Shown piece after piece: positions 33,479-45,245 of a stretch of DNA of 64,000 nt; the first letter of the stretch is position 1; the number at the start of each line of letters is the position of its first letter. The stretch is from NCBI GenBank assembly GCA_022749755.1, contig CM040452.1, forward strand, positions 1,816,350-1,880,349, read 5' to 3'. A model generated the notes under the pieces. That model ran no database searches and was not told the origin of the DNA. It saw nothing but the letters and a program-made list of their open reading frames with translations. The DNA is from Azadirachta indica. Lineage: Eukaryota > Streptophyta > Magnoliopsida > Sapindales > Meliaceae. The position numbers and the translations under genes were made by a program.

Positions 33479-33707
33479 GTGAAGAAATCAATTTGTATTT
33501 CTTGAATCAATTGATGTACAAAGGGGCCTTTATATAGGATTTATAAGACGATATAAAAGGAAATAAATATTACATATTAATGTACAACATTTAAGAAAAG
33601 AAATCAAAATATAAAGAGAAATGAATCATGATAAATAAGGAAGAATAATAATGTTGATTATTTAAATCAAGGGAAAAATCATGTTCTTGATTAAATAATC
33701 ACTAACA
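33479..33707 (-). repeat. 5' LTR of the copia element
   Basis: 229 bp. On the minus strand it starts TGTTAGTGATTA and ends GATTTCTTCACA. It aligns with the LTR at 28510-28749 with several substitutions and short indels. Confidence 0.88.
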
Positions 33708-33732
33708 TGCTCAATTTAGTTTTTTTTTATAT

Positions 33733-33743
33733 TATATATATAT
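33733..33743 (+). promoter_or_regulatory. Candidate TATA box of the defensin-like gene
   Basis: TATATATATAT lies 74-84 bp before the ATG, giving a leader of about 45 nt. It sits only 26 bp beyond the edge of the copia LTR. Confidence 0.45.
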
Positions 33744-33816
33744 GTCACTATTGCAAGAATTTAACAATAACTTTGGCACTAATACAACTGAGAAAGGAAA
33801 AGCCAAAATTAACGTC

Positions 33817-34403
33817 ATGAAGAAGCTTTTGGTTATCAGTCTTTGTCTTACTCTTTTAATGTCGTCTGTTAATCTTTTGCAAGGTAAATGTATATCCTCA
33901 TAAGTGTTTTGTTTTGTATCTTTAAAGTTAGATTGTTGTATTGGAAATTCAAATGTCTAGGCTTTTAATTAAATTGACTGGTGCTATCAAATAAATTTGT
34001 TAATTAATTGTAGAATAAAATTAATGGATATGTTCCAAGTACGAAATTAATGGATACATTCCAAAAATTTTAGTTGTACTTTTCAAGTGAAGCAAGAGCA
34101 AAGTAGTTGCGAAAATACTCCTAAAATAAATTCTTTTTGGTATTAACTATTTAATTAATCTTTTTATGTTTGTTTGCGGGGCAAGTAGTAGTCAAATATT
34201 GTCCTTCACAGATGACACAACCTGGAGTTTGTCCAAAGGATCCTAAGGAAGCAGAATTTGTGTGCCTTAAAGCTTTCTTCGACAAATATGGAGCGACTAA
34301 AGCCCCAGACAATTGTGTGTGCCAACCGTCTAATGCAAATCAACATATTTGTAAATGTGATATCATTTGTGATCCACCTCCACCTCCCAAACGAGCTAAT
34401 TAA
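33817..34403 (+). CDS. Defensin-like secreted cysteine-rich peptide (DEFL/LCR type)
   Basis: Exon 1 is 33817-33883 (MKKLLVISLCLTLLMSSV plus NLLQG, a clear signal peptide, split in phase 1 before GTAAATG). Exon 2 is about 34186-34403, giving a precursor of about 95 residues. The signal-peptide exon separated by one phase-1 intron from the mature exon is the standard defensin-like layout. The mature part has eight cysteines in the order YC, GVC, FVC, NC, VC, IC, KC, IC. The pattern C-x9-C-x10-C ... C-x-C-x9-C-x-C-x3-C fits four disulphides of the Arabidopsis LCR/DEFL kind. It ends with a proline stretch (DPPPPPKRAN). Such peptides act outside the cell in defence or reproductive signalling; the specific role is unknown. 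The frame is intact. Confidence 0.78.
33884..34185 (+). other. Intron of the defensin-like gene with tandem acceptors
   Basis: About 300 nt, AT-rich. The 3' end reads GGGGCAAGTAGTAG: three successive AGs three bases apart (after 34185, 34188 and 34191), each keeping the frame and adding or dropping one valine at the start of the mature peptide. Confidence 0.6.
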
Positions 34404-34739
34404 TTTGGGTTCTTAAAGTATTATATTTAAAACTACAAATGGTCGTATATTGGGAAACTCTTCTCGCAATAATCTTTTTTTTTTAATTTATTTATGTAAT
34501 CCTCACAAAAGAGGCAATTTCATTATTAATATATGAAAGCTTATATAATAAAATGTAGCAGGAACTATGCATGTTGCAAGGCCAAGAACAAAGTACACCA
34601 AATTTTGAAACAACGTGCAGAGAAGATTAAGTGAATCTATAATTCCACAACACCAGAAAAAATAATTTTTTCATAAAAGTGGTATTGTAGTCCCGATGGT
34701 GGTATATTCATCTGATCAACATATAATGATTTAGATGAC

Positions 34740-35110
34740 TTTGGACGGATTGTCTCGTTATGTTTCCTTTATTTATGCCTCTACTTCTTATGTTGTTCGT
34801 AGATCCATTTAGAATTATTTAGAGAGTTTTTCTCACTGTAGGTGATTTTGATGCGATCTTGGGAGCTCATGAAAAAATGGAAGGTCATTTGCCAGCAGCA
34901 ATTTCATGTTTTGAATTTTGATCCATGATTGATGCTTGTAATCTCATCCATATGAATTTTATGGGTTTCCAATTTACTTGGTCAAGCAAGAGGCAAAATA
35001 ACTATATAGAGCCTAGACTTGATCGAGTACGTTGTTCAATAGATTGGTTTCAAGCATGGGCATACTGCCAATTCTTGGTCATTCCTCGAACATGTTTGCT
35101 ATAACATGTG
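34740..35110 (+). mobile_element. LINE endonuclease relic
   Basis: Reading with stops: FIYASTSYVVRRS, then GDFDAILGAHEKMEGHLP, then FTWSSKRQ and RLDRVRCSIDWFQAW. These are the standard words of plant L1-type APE endonuclease domains (VYAS, GDFN, FTWSN, RLDRAL). No reverse transcriptase follows, so it is a truncated fragment. Confidence 0.85.
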
Positions 35111-36240
35111 TCATCATTGTATTGGGCAATTGCTTAGAGTGTTCAACAAAAATTTGAATGATATGTGCAGTGACCCAAACAAGTGACAGTTGAGACAGAC
35201 TAAATCTCTTAGAAAAACTCCATCACTGTTCCGGAATGCACCCCACAAGTAACAACCCCTAGCAATGACACATGGCAATATATTTTTCTTTGATTAAAGT
35301 AAAATGCTAGATTTTGAATTTGAGAGGCTAAAATACAAAATATATATTGAGCCTTTTGGAATTACCACTGGAAGAAATAAAAATAATTTTGAGCAACTTA
35401 AAGTTATTTTAAGTATTTGACAAAAATTTTTTAGAATCATTTCTTTTTCAAAATCACCCATCCTATAGTGTAATTTTAGAAGCAAAATATTTGTTCATTT
35501 TAATTTGTTTAGGTTGTATGAATATGTTTTATATGCACTTAATAATATATTTGTGGTTTATATATTAGTACTTTAATGGTTGTAAATTATTGAGTATTGG
35601 TATATTTGCCGAATCTTCATAATTATATTGATATTAAAAAATAATTTCGATATTTGAAAAATAAATAGGGACATCATTATTAACAATAAAAATTAATTTT
35701 TGTTTTTTATTTAAAAAATTATTGATACTGATTTTATATCAAAAAATAATCGAAACATCGTATAAATTCAACCAACTTTGACATTAGAAACACATCAATT
35801 ATTTCAGATATAATGGAATTAGAAATCTTAGTTATCATTTGTGTAATAATGCATCTTGATACAATAGTCTCAATAATCTGCTGATATTTTGAGCGCAATA
35901 AATATTGATACTTTTGTCTAGAGTTTATTTTTTGAGACTTAAGACTTTCAAGTTACCTAGGACTAGTGTTAGTAAAACATATCACACAAACACTAATGAG
36001 CAATTAATAATGATCATTTTTCTGGTAATGTTGTATTCATATAAAGATGGAAAAGTAACTAATCCAAAATTTATTCACACATCATGAGATTTCTATCTTC
36101 ATATAGAAAAGAAATACTTCCCACATAAAGATAAGAGAGTTCTACTAGTTGGTAAAACTCTAACTCGAGCACTTGATCTGGAGCTGAACTTCTTTACCAT
36201 CTAGCCACTTACTAGATGACTCGTGTTAAGGAAAAGCCTA
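35111..36240. other. AT-rich spacer
   Basis: No coding or RNA gene is supported. Confidence 0.5.
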
Positions 36241-36975
36241 GAGAAACAGTGCACTAGTAATATAGTAACAACAAAAACTAATACAAATTTAATTCTTCCC
36301 ACTTTGCATGAACCAAGACGAAGTAATCAAGTAAATCGAAAACAATAAAAACATCAATCATAAAGTAACTCAAAACTAGAAGAAACAAAAAATTTATGTG
36401 AAAAATCCTCCTCCTCAATGTGAGTAAGAGTAAAAAAAACCAAGGCTCCACAAAGAATTTCTACTATCAATACATAAAAAGTATAAAAGTCTTCTCACAA
36501 GTTTACAACCTTAAAATAAATAAAAAAAAATCAACTATAAAGTGAGAGTCAATAAAGAACTTCACCAAAAACATCAAAAGATGTAACGCCAAAATGGAAG
36601 AGGCAAAACTAGGACCACATAAATTCTACAAAATAGAGCTGTGGTAAATTCTAATTTTAGATGTTTTAGAAAACTCTAATGGGCACTTACACCTTTCAAA
36701 ATCAAGAGCTATCTATCTAGCATATCCATGTAAAGTTTTAGCCAAAACAAAGTTAAAATCGCTAGTCAATTGTCAGCTTGATGGAAATTGCGTAGGGTTG
36801 GAAAAATCTGAAAAAAAATCCTTTCTGTTTCCCATGACCACACGCACTACACATGCATCTAATTCAGCCACCTTAAAAAAAAAAAAACCTGAAACCAAAA
36901 AAATATTAGTTCTCATTTGAGCTTATAAGTTTAGACAATTCTCCAAATAAGAGTGAAGCTTATCCCAACAACTTT
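36240..36975. mobile_element. Possible LTR relic
   Basis: AC-rich sequence with an arrangement like 17340-17530 (CATGAACC ... GTGAAAAATCCTCC ... CAATGTGAGTAAGAG) and an end reading TTATCCCAACA near 36972, the complement of TGTTGGGATAA at 17299. The boundaries and class are uncertain. Confidence 0.3.
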
Positions 36976-37259
36976 CTCCCTTTAACTTGATGCAATGAAT
37001 AAGTGACTACTATTAAACATAACATAACATTAATTATACTCACAATTAAGATCTTAATAAGTATTTTTAAAATAATAAAAAGTAATAAAAAATACACTAA
37101 ACCTTGAAAATTTCTTAAAAATTTATATACAATGTCCTTTTTCGCCTTTTAAAATTTAGTGCTTAGGACTAAAAGTAGAATCCCTGATTCTAAATTATCC
37201 GAAGTTATAAAATAAGCCTGAGTAAAAAAAAAATACATTGAAATGACAAATATATTGCT

Positions 37260-37809
37260 TGTTAGAAATATAAACCATGCTTAAGAATTAAGAAATTCTA
37301 GAAGGACTCAATTAAAGAAGTTACAATAATTGGTGACATTTTTAGAATCAAAGACTCTAGAGGGGCTAAATTGAAAATATAAATTACATGCTAAATTAAG
37401 ATTACTCATCCGGCTAATTTTCCATGGTGGAGACATGTGTCGTTGACTCATATCAAAATGGTTTTAATCAACTGGATTTTAGCCGACTTTTTTAAGCTAT
37501 ATGAGGAGTTTCTCTCTTCGGTTATAGTAAGCAAATCACAAACAGAAATAAGAGAGGTCACAGAGAAAAATAGAGCAGTAACAAGTGAGAGATTAGGCTC
37601 CAATGAGTTTAGAAGTTTGTGAGAGAAAAAACTCCAATGAGTCTGTGTTTGTGTGTCTTTGTGAGTGTGTATGTATGAGTGTAATTGTTTTATCAATAAA
37701 ATTATTTTTTATTGCATAAGATTTCAAGGTTTGCAAAATTAATTCTTGAAAATAATAAAAAAGTTCGTACCAACAATTGGTATTATTAGCCAACCATGTG
37801 TTCTCAACA
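37260..37809 (+). repeat. 5' LTR of element A
   Basis: 550 bp, aligned with 39366-39856 plus 43135-43169. It includes TAAGCTATATGAGGAGTTTC and a TG-rich stretch at about 37640-37680. Confidence 0.88.
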
Positions 37810-37931
37810 TGTATTAGAGCCTGGAAGGAGAAGGATACTATTAAGCAGTTGGAGAAGGATACAATTAAGTGAATAGTAAGTTTCTGTTCAAATGAAAAGC
37901 ATTGCTAATACATACATAGAGGTAATGTTCA

Positions 37932-38126
37932 TTGGTAAAAGATAAAGCAAGATGGCTTCAAGTTCAAGCACAGGAGTACAACAAATTCAATGGAAAAAAT
38001 AATTTTGCGATGTGGAAACATTTGATGGAGCTATATCTGGAAAGCAATGGTTATGAAACAATTTTGGAGAAAGAGTTTTTCGAACAAATAGAAAACAGAG
38101 AACTATCAACAGCAAAAAAGCAATAG
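37932..38126 (+). pseudogene. Element A gag N-terminal fragment
   Basis: 64 codons containing YNKFNGKNNFAMWKHLMELY, the start of the copia UBN2-type gag (usually KFNGxNFxxWKxxM). It ends in a stop within a Lys-rich stretch. The ATG used here is preceded by a short leader after the PBS, as expected for gag. Confidence 0.75.
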
Positions 38127-38225
38127 ATAGATCGTGATAGTTCGCTAAATGAAAAGGCTCTATTTTTCATTCATCAATCCGTTGAGCTGCCAGTGAAAAA
38201 AGGGAAATATTTTCTAACCCAGATA

Positions 38226-38935
38226 AGAACTTTCAAACTACTGTGAAACTTGGTGATAACACAAAAATAGCAGTCTTGGTAAAAGGAAAGATTCTAATCA
38301 GATTGAAGAATGGATCACTGAACTATATTTCTGACGTATTTTATGTGCCCAATATTTCTCAGAATCTTTTGAGCGTCGGACCATGAGCTAAAAAGGCCAT
38401 GACTTGCGTTTCAACAAGCAAGGTTGCCATTATCATTGATTAAAAGAATGAGTATCATAGCAAAGAAAAAGATGACAGACAATCATTTATTCCCAATGAA
38501 CATCAAGTATGACACACGCTTATGCTACAATGCTATAGTATAAGATTGGCTTGTTCAACCTTCTTCGGTCAATCTTAAAAATTTGTTGGCCAGTGAAGAA
38601 GCATTGAGCAAGCAAATGTTGATAGTTTCGTTGAAAATTGAGCATCAGGAATTTTTTGTTAGTAAAAGAAAATGGCAGCCCTAACCGCAAAATAACAAAA
38701 TAGCAGTAGGAGACAAATTGAGAAGACAATACGAGGGAGATTCTCAATTATAGAGAGCACAACAAAATCACAAAAGAAAAAACCAGCAAAATAACGATCA
38801 TTGCATTACGTGCAATGATGGAACAACAAAAGAAATCAACATCTGAAGTAATTATTCTTGGAGAAATTGATTACGAAAATGATTGAATGCTCAATTTTGG
38901 ATGCTCAAATCATATGACTAGCAAAAGGAAAAAGC
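38226..38935 (+). pseudogene. Element A protease-region pieces in swapped order
   Basis: VKLGDNTKIAVLVKGKILI and DVFYVPNISQNLLSVG are readable at about 38240-38380. The aspartic-protease-site words FGCSNHMTSK (normally LDSGCSNHMTG) appear later, near 38895-38930. In ordinary copia pol the second block precedes the first. Stops separate all pieces. Confidence 0.7.
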
Positions 38936-39051
38936 CAGAGAATAGTACAGAGAACAATGGAGATCACATAGAGGTGACACCTATAATTGAAGAAGCAGTT
39001 AAACCTGAGATATTTTAAGAAGATTTCCCAGCAAACTGGAATTTCCATGAG

Positions 39052-39390
39052 ATGAAGGAAAAAGAAAGTTTTAAGCAGCATATTGTGACAAAATCTAAGC
39101 CAAAATTGAAGATTGAAGATCCAAATAAAAGAGAGATGAACGTGGAAGAGAAACAAGGGTTGCTGAGTTTACAACAAGCGAAGATGAAGCAAGTGATGCA
39201 TATGTTGAAGGTGAAGAAAAAGAAAACTGCAGAGGAAAATGTAGGCGTCAACGATGAGGCATTGATGAGCAATTTTCCTCATTTGAAAATTTTAAAAAAA
39301 AAAAATAAGAAGCAAAAGCAGATACTAGAATTGATGAATATTGGCAAGCTTGGTTCAAGGGAGGGTGTTAGAAATATAAATCAAGCTTAA
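39052..39390 (+). other. Lysine-rich open frame inside element A
   Basis: 112 codons, very rich in Lys, Glu and Met (KMKQVMHMLKVKKKKTAEEN), running into the 3' LTR. It has no recognised domain and probably survives by chance in a purine-rich stretch. Confidence 0.3.
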
Positions 39391-39856
39391 GAATTAAGAA
39401 ATTTTAGAAGCACTCAATTAAAGAAGTTACAATAAGTGAAAAGATTTCTAGAATAGAAGACTCTAGAGGGACTAAATTGAAAATGAAAATCACATGCTAA
39501 ATTAAGAATATTTATCCGCCTAATTTTCCATGGCGGAGCCATATGTCATATGCAAAATGGTTTAATCAGGTAGATTTTAAACGACTTTGTTAAGCTATAT
39601 AAGGAATTTCTCTCTTCGGTTGTAGTAAGCAAATCACAGATAGAAAGAAGAGAGAGGTCACAAGTCAAGGATTAGGCTCCAACAAGTCTATACGTCTATG
39701 AAAGGAAAAAACTCTAACGAGTTCAAGTTTTTGTGTATCTTTGTGAATGCATATACATGAGTGTAATTGTTTTATCAATAAAATTATTTTTTATTGTGTG
39801 AGATTTCAAAGTTTGCAAAATTAATTCTTGAAAATAATAAAAAAGTTTGTACCAAT
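39366..39856 (+). repeat. 3' LTR of element A, left part
   Basis: It matches 37260-37770 and stops at GTACCAAT, where element B was inserted; the remainder resumes at 43135. Confidence 0.88.
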
Positions 39857-40327
39857 TATTGTATATTTTATAAATATACAAATATTTTAAAATACAATTG
39901 GTAGTGTATGGAAGTTATACATAAAATGGTATTATAAAGAAACATATTCCAAATGAAAGCGTATATGTATCTTTATAAATAGAGACTATATTTTGGTCAT
40001 ATATATATATAAAGATATGCAAAAGAGTATATATAAGAGAATTATGTTTTCTACATTGTTTTTAATCGCCCATCACTTACAAATATTATTAGCAAATGAT
40101 ATTTAATTTTATTGTTGTTCAAGAGTTCTATACTTGAAAACGCACCCTTATAAAACTAACAGTTATTGTATTTTAGAGGGAATACTACTATGAAAATCTG
40201 TTTGCATCAGGATATTGTTCTATAGAGGCAGAAATTTCCTTAAGGACAATGCATTTACGCATGCTTTGACTATGAGTATATTGTGTTATTTGTTACATCA
40301 TCAATTTTATACTAAAAATCTCCAACA
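39857..40327 (+). repeat. Left LTR of element B
   Basis: 471 bp, starts TATTGTATATTTTATAAA and ends ATCTCCAACA. It contains TATAAATAG (about 39975), a likely TATA box. Confidence 0.88.
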
Positions 40328-42661
40328 ATCTTAAGGAAATTTTGATGATCATGTACTGCAAAAACCCTAAAAATTGACTTGGAATGAAAATATATTTTGT
40401 GCAGTGTGTTTTGGAGAAAATTGGTGGACAAGGGACACTAAGTTTATTTGAATACGAGTTCTCTGTTCATTGTGGTTTAAGTGATTTAAATTCAGATATT
40501 GTCAATGGAAAAGGGGAAGAACACTGTGTGGTTCAAGAGATTGAAATAAATTTTTAGAATTTAGATGATAATGTTGCTGACAGCGGGACTACCCAATTGG
40601 AGAACCCTCTCTGTTTGGCCTCAAAGATGGAATCTAGGAAGAAAATATTCCTAAAAAAACTATTATGAGGGAGTCATATGGTTGTCATGAACTGGATTGC
40701 ATAATAAGTTAATGGAGCCAATTACAAAAGTTGATGATAACGTACCACCTGTGTTACCACGAAAAGAGATCTTGAGGAAGGAGATACTTTGATAAGCATA
40801 TTTTCATTGTGAACCCATAAGGTACAAACTCTAACATTATAAATATTATGAATGCAAGGTATATTTTTGGATTTGATGATTATGATTAATGTATATGTTT
40901 TAATAAATCATAAAATAATTAGCAGACAAAAATCAAATTTAATTTAGTATTTTTTTAATAAATTACCATCTGTGATCTGTCTTCGTTGTACTGTGGAGAC
41001 ACATTTTGAATTGAAGTAGTATGATTTTACTAAGTCCAGTCCGTTGAAAATTTCATTGATGAGTCGGGTCTGTGGAAAGGAAGAAGATGGTAAATTGCGT
41101 TCGGGTCCACTTGTAAACTATCTTTCATGTTAATATCTATTGATTAATTATGTTTGTTGACATATTCTTTATATATTTACAACTTTTACCTAAATTGTCC
41201 TAAATATTATTATTTGACCCTGATAATTTATTAAATAATACTAGTATGACCTTAATGACTTATGGTAGGTTATAATATAGCCCAAAAAAGTTTTTATTGA
41301 TAATTTGTTAATTTAAGCATATTGGGCATAATATTTTGTGTATTAATGTGAAGGTCTTATTACATATAATTCATTATAATGTTGGTTTGATTTTGAATTG
41401 TATTTATTTGACCTTAATTTACTTTGCATGCTAGTTCCAAAGATTCTATATTAATTAAAATATGGGTTGATGAATTGGTTTCTAACATGAGTGACTTAAA
41501 AAAGACTATTGTTTATTACTTCTAGTTAAATTATGGGAGGAGCAATTATTATATAATATATATGTATATTAAATTGAGGATTAGTCTCATTTTATTAGAC
41601 AAAATATGTGTTATGGTAGTCTTTTATATTCAATAAAATTTGTATGAAATATGAGTTCATATGGTATAGGCATCATTGTTGTATTTTTTGAGAAATTATA
41701 AACATTATAAACATGTTAATAGTTTTCAATAAGACTATTGTATTGCCTATATGATTATTGAATAAATATGTAAAAGGCACTATTAGTGTATAATGTTGAT
41801 GATCCTCTACTATTAAAGAAAAGGCCATAGTGAATAGTAATATATTGATGTTGAATTGCCTTCAATAGAGATGAAATGTGTTGAAAAGCTTTCAACTAAA
41901 ATAATGTGTATATCTTGATCTTTATATCATTTAGATTAAAAAAAAGGTCTTAAAAAGACGTGATGTAATCACTTAAGTGATAATATAAAAATTAATTTTG
42001 GCCAATTTGTTTGAGAAAAACCACTAAAAAGAATGATGGTTTTTCAAAACTGAGAGGGAGGGGATTATGCTTAGAACAAAATGTAAAAGTGATAAGAACC
42101 CCACCTATATGATTGGAGATCCCATGAAGTAAGTTCATAGAGGTAATAACAAATTACTTGTTGTCTTATTGTACTATCAATTTTCTATCTAATTATGTTG
42201 AGTCACTCCTTATTGGTAAGATAGTACTTAAAACTATAGTGACAAAGGATGAGCTTTTATGCTCTTAATGAACTCCATAGCCTATATTGCATGGTGGCAT
42301 GTTTAAACTATAGGACGTGCTTGATAAAGGGTTCGCCTATATGAATGTAAAATTGGGTCCGTTTCTACAAAAGCTTAGACAGGCATCTCTAAAGTATTCA
42401 TGAATTGCAAGTAGGCACAGGGCCATAAAAGTGCCAAATCACTGAACAACACACATATGTGAGAGTTTAATGTGGATAGCTAGTCCTCTAACTTATACTA
42501 AAGGACTTTTGGTTCATAAAAACTATATGTTTCACCAAATTCCTGTAAGATACAATTAGTTGTCCAATGGCTGGTTCATAGCCTGATAAGCACTAATATA
42601 TATGCCTTTGAACTCTAAATATTCTCTAATATATTGTATGTATTTTGAAATAGAGGGGGAT

Positions 42662-43129
42662 TATTGTATATTTTATAAACATACAAATATTTCAAAACAC
42701 ATTTGGCAGTGTATGGAAGTTATAAATGAAATGGTATTATAAAGAAACATGTTTCAAATGAAAGGGTACATGTATCTTTATAAATAGAAACTATATTTTG
42801 ACCATATATATATAAAGATACACAAAAGAACATATTTAAGAGAAATGTCTTTTCTACGTTATTTTTGATCTCCCATCACTTACAAATATTATTGGCGAAT
42901 GATATTTAATTTTAGTGTTGTTTAAGAGTTCTATACTTAGAAGTGCACCCTTATAGAATTAACAGTTTTGTATCTTTTAGAGAATACTACCATGAAAATC
43001 TGTTTGCACCAGGACATCGTCCTAGAGAGGCAGAAATTTCCTTAAGGACAATGCATTTATGCATACCTTACTTATGAGTATATTGTGTTATTTGTTACAT
43101 CATCAATTTTATACTAAAAATCTCTAACA
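42662..43129 (+). repeat. Right LTR of element B
   Basis: 468 bp, collinear with the left LTR and differing at scattered positions (roughly 90% alike by eye). It ends ATCTCTAACA. Confidence 0.88.
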
Positions 43130-43134
43130 CCAAT

Positions 43135-43169
43135 AACAATTGGCATAAGCCTACCATGTGTTCCCAACA
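43135..43169 (+). repeat. 3' LTR of element A, right part
   Basis: AACAATTGGCATAAGCC ... CCATGTGTTCCCAACA matches the end of the 5' LTR at 37774-37809. Confidence 0.85.
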
Positions 43170-44190
43170 TTACTAATAAAAAAAAAAATCTTTATTAATC
43201 CCTCATGATATTTAATTATTGTAAAAAAAATGGTCAACTTTAATTTGAAGATTACTCAAATAAGTACAATAAAGATTATTTAATTATAAAAATATATATA
43301 TTTTTAGAACTTTGGCCATTCAATTTTTTAATTCGATTTTGGTGTTTTAACTCCTAAATAACCGGCTCTACTTTACCCAAATGGTTGCAAGTAAGATGAT
43401 TTCGCTTTTTGAATCTTCAATTATTGAAAGGAAGTTTCATGGCAACGACGACTCTGAAGAATCAAAGTCTTTATAAGGCAGAGAAAACTCCTTGGAAATT
43501 ATCAAACACAAAAGATATTAAAAAAGTTGGTTGGCTTCATGTTACAAAATCTATTAAATACATTTGAGTTTATAGGTAAGACGGAATGACAAGTAAATAC
43601 TATTGTTTAACTCTTATTCTCTTTTGACTTGTAGCTATCTCAAGCTCTCAACTTCAGGTTGATATATTATTTAACTCTGGTTGATATTTATTCATGTTTT
43701 CATTAGAACATTATTCAAATAAATAAGATAATTGTTTTCTTCACCAGCTAGCGTGCTCCAGTCTACACGGAATTCTTTAAACAAATTTATTCACGTATAT
43801 TTGCAGTTTAATTAAAAAGATAATGTAAATATTCTTGTTATTTGGCCTTCCAATTTTTAAATTTCAACATTTTGATCCTTTGCAAATTAAAAAAATCAAT
43901 CTGACTCCGCCCATTCTAACACCTAAGATGGATTTTCGTTCTGAACTGGCAATTATTGGAAAAGACATAGTACATACAACTAAGATGACACTTGAACTTA
44001 CTTTTGTTCAAAGAAATAATATCTAATTGGCCCATAAAGAAGACTTTCGTACTTACTAAGAATCAAGTCTTTGCAGGAAACATGTGTTTTTTTTTTTTTT
44101 TTTTTTTTAACAATGTCATTTGATAACAATAAATGAAATCCTGTCGCAAGTATTTATTTCTGATTGCTAGCAGACGTCACTGATGGTTGT
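43170..44190. other. AT-rich spacer
   Basis: No gene is seen. A run of about 20 T lies near 44090-44108. Confidence 0.5.
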
Positions 44191-44199
44191 AAAAGTGCT

Positions 44200-44840
44200 G
44201 GTTAGAAAAACTCTATTTTTGATTAATCGTCACAAATTTGGTTATTTTTAATGTTTATATGCCATCACAAATCTAACAGAATTTACATGAAAAATATAAC
44301 TTCTTGGTCAACAAAAAGGTATAGCCAAACATCTTTGTGACCACTGAATGTTGTCAACATTGAACATAATTGCAATCGAGTGAGGTAGTCAAAAAAAGTG
44401 GAAGTATTTGCAACCAATTTATGTGGTTGGAGACAATTTTATTTGTGAGCTATTAATATAGTCGAAAATATTTGATGATTTTGCAGCCAATTAATTTGGT
44501 CAAAATAAATATATTACTGACGACGTATAACTATTTTAAAATCTATTACAAAAAAAAGATTAATTGTGAGGGTGTAAATGCCATTGTAAATATATAAATC
44601 CAATTGTAAAAAATTATTTTGTCAATTTGTTGTACCCGTTACAATTAATAAATTAATGGTCATAAATAATGTTATGATGGCACTGAAATGTTGAAAATAC
44701 ATTACTTGTTGTCCTAAACATAATATTACTAATTAAATATTGTGGTCATAAATAGTCAATCAACAATCAATAACCATTTTTTTCATGACCTATTTTTATT
44801 GAAAATAAATCAATTTTAATAGTTAAACTACAATCATAAA
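44200..44840. repeat. Left subterminal repeat region of the CACTA element
   Basis: Repeated short words such as GTCACAAAT, GGTCATAAATA and GGTCAAAAT on both strands, as in CACTA subterminal transposase-binding arrays. Confidence 0.5.
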
Positions 44841-45245
44841 TAATTACTTACAATCATAAAATTTAATTTGATCAATTGAATGAAACAAAAAGAAAAATAA
44901 ATAAATAGCTTATTAAAAGTATATCTTCGACAAGTAATTATTAAAAATAAATTGTAATTTTCAACATTGTCCTAAACATCATTGAAATATCTAGTGAGTA
45001 ATTCATCAAATGTATATAACCATAAGAAACTCACTAAAATAAAATCTTATGACTTGAGCAACCTATAGTTTTTCATAAATACTACAAACAATAAAGACAT
45101 CAAATGTCATCAAAAGCACCATCTGAATTTCCATCACCTTGAATGTTTGAATCTGACTGAGTTATAGTATTCTGCATAAAAGTATTAAAAACATAAAAAT
45201 TTATATGAGAAAAAATGAACATACATTAAACTAAAAATTTAGTGT

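Larger units (their letters stand above)
28510..33707 (-). mobile_element. Ty1/copia LTR retrotransposon, inactive
   Basis: About 5.2 kb on the minus strand, with two diverged LTRs (roughly 90% alike by eye), a methionine-tRNA type PBS, a polypurine tract, and gag, integrase, RT and RNase H pieces in copia order. Every region has stops or shifts. The flanks CACTC (28505-28509) and TGCTC (33708-33712) could be a decayed 5-bp target duplication. The left LTR lies behind the NB-LRR/dioxygenase block and the right LTR ends 109 bp before the defensin-like ATG. Confidence 0.93.
39857..43129 (+). mobile_element. LTR element B, non-coding, nested in element A
   Basis: 3273 bp with LTRs at 39857-40327 and 42662-43129. 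It is flanked by a perfect CCAAT duplication (39852-39856 and 43130-43134), which proves insertion. A polypurine AGAGGGGGAT precedes the right LTR. The 2.3-kb interior has no long frame and no gag or pol motif, so it depends on another element's proteins, as LARD/TRIM-type elements do. I did not find a convincing tRNA primer site after the left LTR. Confidence 0.88.
37260..43169 (+). mobile_element. Copia-derived LTR element A, 3' LTR split by element B
   Basis: Its LTRs start TGTTAGAAATATAA at 37260 and 39366. The 5' LTR ends CTCAACA at 37809 and the 3' LTR ends CCCAACA at 43169. A methionine-type PBS (TGTATTAGAGCC) follows the 5' LTR and CAAGGGAGGG precedes the 3' LTR. The flanks TTGCT (37255-37259) and TTACT (43170-43174) are a plausible target duplication with one change. 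The interior is only about 1.55 kb and lacks integrase, RT and RNase H. Confidence 0.88.

Noticed and set aside
37437..37793. Overlapping frames in the element A LTR
   Set aside because: They are LTR sequence; the second LTR at 39366 does not preserve them.
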